NCBI GenBank assembly: GCA_031273585.1
Contig: JAISRP010000314.1
Location: 1-7,423, forward strand
DNA from: Synergistaceae bacterium
Lineage (GTDB): Bacteria; Synergistota; Synergistia; Synergistales; Synergistaceae
Length of the DNA: 7,423 bases
Direction: 5' to 3'
Below are positions 5,372 through 7,423 of the stretch, in pieces (position 1 is the stretch's first letter; the number at the start of each line of letters is the position of its first letter). The position numbers and the translations under genes are program-made. The notes under the pieces were generated by a model, which was given only the letters and a program-made list of their open reading frames with translations, made no database searches and was not told the origin of the DNA.

Positions 5372-7381
5372 TTGAAACCGCAGGATCCGCTGAATAAGCT
5401 CGACGGAGTCGGTCCCGGGAGGGAGAGCGCCCTCGCCGGGCTTGGGTTGTACACGGTCGAGGATTTGCTGTTCCACATGCCTACGCGATACGAGGACCGA
5501 AGGCGCGCCGTGCCCATCGCGGACCTCGTTCCGGACGAGAGCGCGGTCGTGTTCGGAACCGTCCGCTCCCTCTCTGTGAGGAGGGCTGCCGGGCGAAATC
5601 TGCACATAGCGACCTTCGAGGTCGAGGATGATTTTTCGGCCGTGTCCGTCGTCCTGTTCGGGGGATTCCGCAGTTTTTACTCCCTGAAGGACGGAGTCCG
5701 AATCGCCCTCTGCGGCCGCCCCGACGTAAAGGGCGCGTCGCTCGAGTTCCAGAGCCCGGACTACGCACTCTTGAAGCGCGGTTCATCAGAGATGCCCCCC
5801 GGTTTTGACAGAATCCTGCCCATTTACCCCACCGTAAAGGGCCTGCCGCGAAGATGGCTGGCAAACCTGATATTTTCCTGCGTGACGTCGCCCGATCTGC
5901 TGCCGGAGGATCCCATACCTGAGGATATCCTGGCGCGGCGCGGCCTCGTCTCCCTGCGCGACGCCCTAAGGGGCGTCCACGCGCCGGACGTGCCGGAGGA
6001 CGTCAGGCGGTCCATGGCGCGCCTGGCTTACGGCGAGCTGTACGAGATCCAGAAAAAAATTTTTGCGGCGAGGGCCGCGAGGGAGAGGACGTCCGCACTC
6101 CAGCTCGCGCATGGCGCGGACATGGCGGAGCGGTTTGAAAGATCTCTCCCGTTCGAGCTGACGGAGTCGCAGCGCCGGGCCATCGGCGAGATATGCCGCG
6201 ATATGGCGGGGTGCAGGCCGATGTCGCGCCTGCTGCACGGGGACGTTGGCTCGGGAAAGACCGCGGCTGCGCTGTCCGCCGCCGCGATGTGCGCCGGCGC
6301 CGGGGCGCAGACGGCAATACTCGTGCCGACTACCGTGCTGTCGGCGCAGTTCTTCTCCGAGGCGTCGAAGTATCTCGCCCCAGTCGGAATCGCCTGCAGC
6401 GAGCTACGGGGCGGCATGGGGGCGCGAGAGAGGAAGGACCTCCTCCTCCGCCTCGCGGACGGGAAAATAGACGTCATAGTCGGCACTCACGCCATGCTGG
6501 AGGACGACGTAGTTTTCAAATCGCTCGGCCTCGTCGTGATCGACGAACAGCACAGGTTCGGAGTGAGGCAGAGGGAGCGGATCGCCGGAAGGAGCGAGGG
6601 CGTTCACGTCCTCATGATGAGCGCCACTCCGATACCCCGCACCCTCTGCATGGCCCTCTACGGGGACGTGGACACGTCGGAGATCAGGGGCGGCCCGTCC
6701 TGCAGAAAGCCGGTGGTCACGAAGGTCCTGAGCGATAACTACGTGGGCGACCTCTACAAATTCATAGCCTCCAGGGTCCAGGCTGGGTGCGGCTGCTACT
6801 GGGTATGCCCCCTGATCGGCGGCGACTGCGGCCAGGAGTGCGACGACAGGTCGTCTGTCCTGAGCCGGGCCTCCGACATCGAAAAAAATATCCCCGGCGT
6901 CAAGGTCGAGCGGATGTACGGGAGCATGAAGCCCGACGAGAAGAGGTCCGTCATGGAGCGATTTTCCAGCGGAGAATCAGGCATCCTGGTCTCCACGACC
7001 GTGATAGAGGTGGGAGTCGACGTAGAGCGCGCCGGCGTCATGGTGATAGAGAGCGCGTCGTCGTTCGGCCTCTCCCAGCTGCACCAGCTGAGGGGCAGGG
7101 TCGGCAGGGGCAGCAGGGCCGGGGTCTGCATACTCCTCGACGGGGCGCGCAACATCAAAAACAGCCCCAGGCTCAGGATAATGACGGACACCTGCGACGG
7201 GTTCCTGATAGCAGAGGAGGACCTTAGGCTCCGAGGCGCCGGCGACGTCGCCGGCACAAGACAGCACGGCCTGCTGAACCTCCGCTTCGCCGACTTCCCA
7301 AGGGACTCCGCCCTGCTCGAAGCCGCCAGGGAGGACGCAGGCGCTCAGGCTGCGCCGGGCACTGCCGCCGGACGTTCGTGA
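5372..7381 (+). CDS. recG: ATP-dependent DNA helicase RecG
   Basis: RecG is a monomeric superfamily 2 translocase that reverses stalled replication forks and processes Holliday and D-loop junctions. The 669-residue protein has the N-terminal LDGVGPGRESALAGLGL...DLLFHMPTRYEDRR segment (10-44), the wedge/OB domain (about 55-150), Walker A GDVGSGKT (290-297), GTHAML (371-376), the DEQH box (391-394), SATPIPRT (417-424), VIEVGVDV (544-551), motif VI QLHQLRGRVGRG (569-580) and the TRG translocation motif DLRLRGAGDVAGTRQHG (617-633). The start is TTG with no clear Shine-Dalgarno, 31 nt after divIVA. The frame is open only back to 5336, and an ATT at 5369 is the only notable alternative. After DFPRDSALLEAARED the tail turns Ala/Gly-rich and stops, about 20-25 residues short of typical RecG. 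This may be a real short end or a frameshift. A cluster of five cysteines (473-490) is unusual. Confidence 0.95.
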   Translation: MKPQDPLNKLDGVGPGRESALAGLGLYTVEDLLFHMPTRYEDRRRAVPIADLVPDESAVVFGTVRSLSVRRAAGRNLHIATFEVEDDFSAVSVVLFGGFRSFYSLKDGVRIALCGRPDVKGASLEFQSPDYALLKRGSSEMPPGFDRILPIYPTVKGLPRRWLANLIFSCVTSPDLLPEDPIPEDILARRGLVSLRDALRGVHAPDVPEDVRRSMARLAYGELYEIQKKIFAARAARERTSALQLAHGADMAERFERSLPFELTESQRRAIGEICRDMAGCRPMSRLLHGDVGSGKTAAALSAAAMCAGAGAQTAILVPTTVLSAQFFSEASKYLAPVGIACSELRGGMGARERKDLLLRLADGKIDVIVGTHAMLEDDVVFKSLGLVVIDEQHRFGVRQRERIAGRSEGVHVLMMSATPIPRTLCMALYGDVDTSEIRGGPSCRKPVVTKVLSDNYVGDLYKFIASRVQAGCGCYWVCPLIGGDCGQECDDRSSVLSRASDIEKNIPGVKVERMYGSMKPDEKRSVMERFSSGESGILVSTTVIEVGVDVERAGVMVIESASSFGLSQLHQLRGRVGRGSRAGVCILLDGARNIKNSPRLRIMTDTCDGFLIAEEDLRLRGAGDVAGTRQHGLLNLRFADFPRDSALLEAAREDAGAQAAPGTAAGRS

Positions 7382-7387
7382 TATAAT
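7379..7387 (+). promoter_or_regulatory. Extended -10 promoter overlapping the recG stop
   Basis: TGATATAAT is a perfect extended -10 (TGnTATAAT); its TGA is also the recG stop codon. Transcription would begin near 7394, reading into the repeat copy at the window end and any gene beyond it. No clear -35 is seen in the GC-rich recG end. Chance is possible, since it is only a 9-base match. Confidence 0.4.
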
Positions 7388-7403
7388 CCGTGCGGAGAGA
7401 ACC

Positions 7404-7423
7404 GGACCGTGGGCGCCGCCCAC
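7404..7423. repeat. Partial second copy of the palindromic repeat at the window end
   Basis: Bases 7404-7421 match bases 7-24 at 17 of 18 positions (ggaccgtgggcgccgccc against ggcccgtgggcgccgccc). The last 15 bases also form a perfect 6-bp hairpin, gtgggc-gcc-gcccac (7409-7423). The copy is cut by the window edge. It has the same orientation as the outer edge of the left element, so a full palindromic element may start here, just after recG. Confidence 0.6.

Noticed and set aside
4621..5607. 328-codon minus-strand open frame opposite divIVA and recG
   Set aside because: It is a shadow produced by the GC-rich third positions and Glu/Ala-rich codons of divIVA; Leu/Arg/Gly-rich with no family resemblance.
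6053..6059. A7 tract in recG as a programmed frameshift site
   Set aside because: Its phase relative to the codons (CAG AAA AAA ATT) does not match the X XXY YYZ pattern, no stimulatory structure is evident, and the frame continues normally through conserved helicase motifs.
1..7423. CRISPR array, tRNA or rRNA genes, transposase, toxin-antitoxin or defence genes
   Set aside because: Nothing resembling any of these was found; all six coding genes belong to known housekeeping families, apart from the loosely assigned HlyD-like one.

Overview
This is a GC-rich bacterial window with six genes, all on the + strand and tightly packed. In order they are queD (queuosine precursor synthesis), nrdJ (adenosylcobalamin-dependent ribonucleotide reductase), an unnamed HlyD-like membrane adaptor, a YggS/YlmE PLP-binding protein, divIVA and recG. 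A class II ribonucleotide reductase fits an anaerobic or facultative organism that uses or salvages B12. Codon choice leans to AUA for Ile and AGG for Arg, and two genes start with TTG. The HlyD-like/yggS/divIVA/recG neighbourhood with these features suggests Synergistota or a Clostridia-like Gram-positive relative. I favour Synergistota, only at moderate confidence because no search could be run.

Layout. Bases 1-221 hold no gene. They contain a large palindromic element (about 10-155, centred near base 82) made of two diverged head-to-head hairpin modules around a central stem-loop, followed by a probable -10 box and the queD leader. queD and nrdJ overlap by ATGA. nrdJ is followed after 42 nt by the hlyD-like gene (TTG start), which overlaps yggS by 7 nt. 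A 66-nt AT-rich gap with a dyad and an extended -10 box precedes divIVA, and recG follows divIVA after 31 nt with a TTG start. No convincing intrinsic terminator lies between any of the genes, so they probably form one transcription unit with a second internal promoter before divIVA. After recG there is another extended -10 box. At the very end of the window a copy of the edge of the left palindromic element begins again, so the cluster is bracketed by the same repeat family.

How the genes work together. There is no single pathway. queD and nrdJ serve tRNA modification and dNTP supply. The hlyD-like gene, yggS and divIVA look like a reduced version of the ylm/divIVA cell-division neighbourhood of Gram-positive bacteria, lacking sepF, ylmG and ylmH. 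recG serves replication-fork rescue. The most unusual material is the palindromic repeat family. Also worth a look are a run of 11-residue repeats in DivIVA, a cysteine cluster in RecG, and a RecG C-terminus that looks shortened, with a plausible continuation in another frame.
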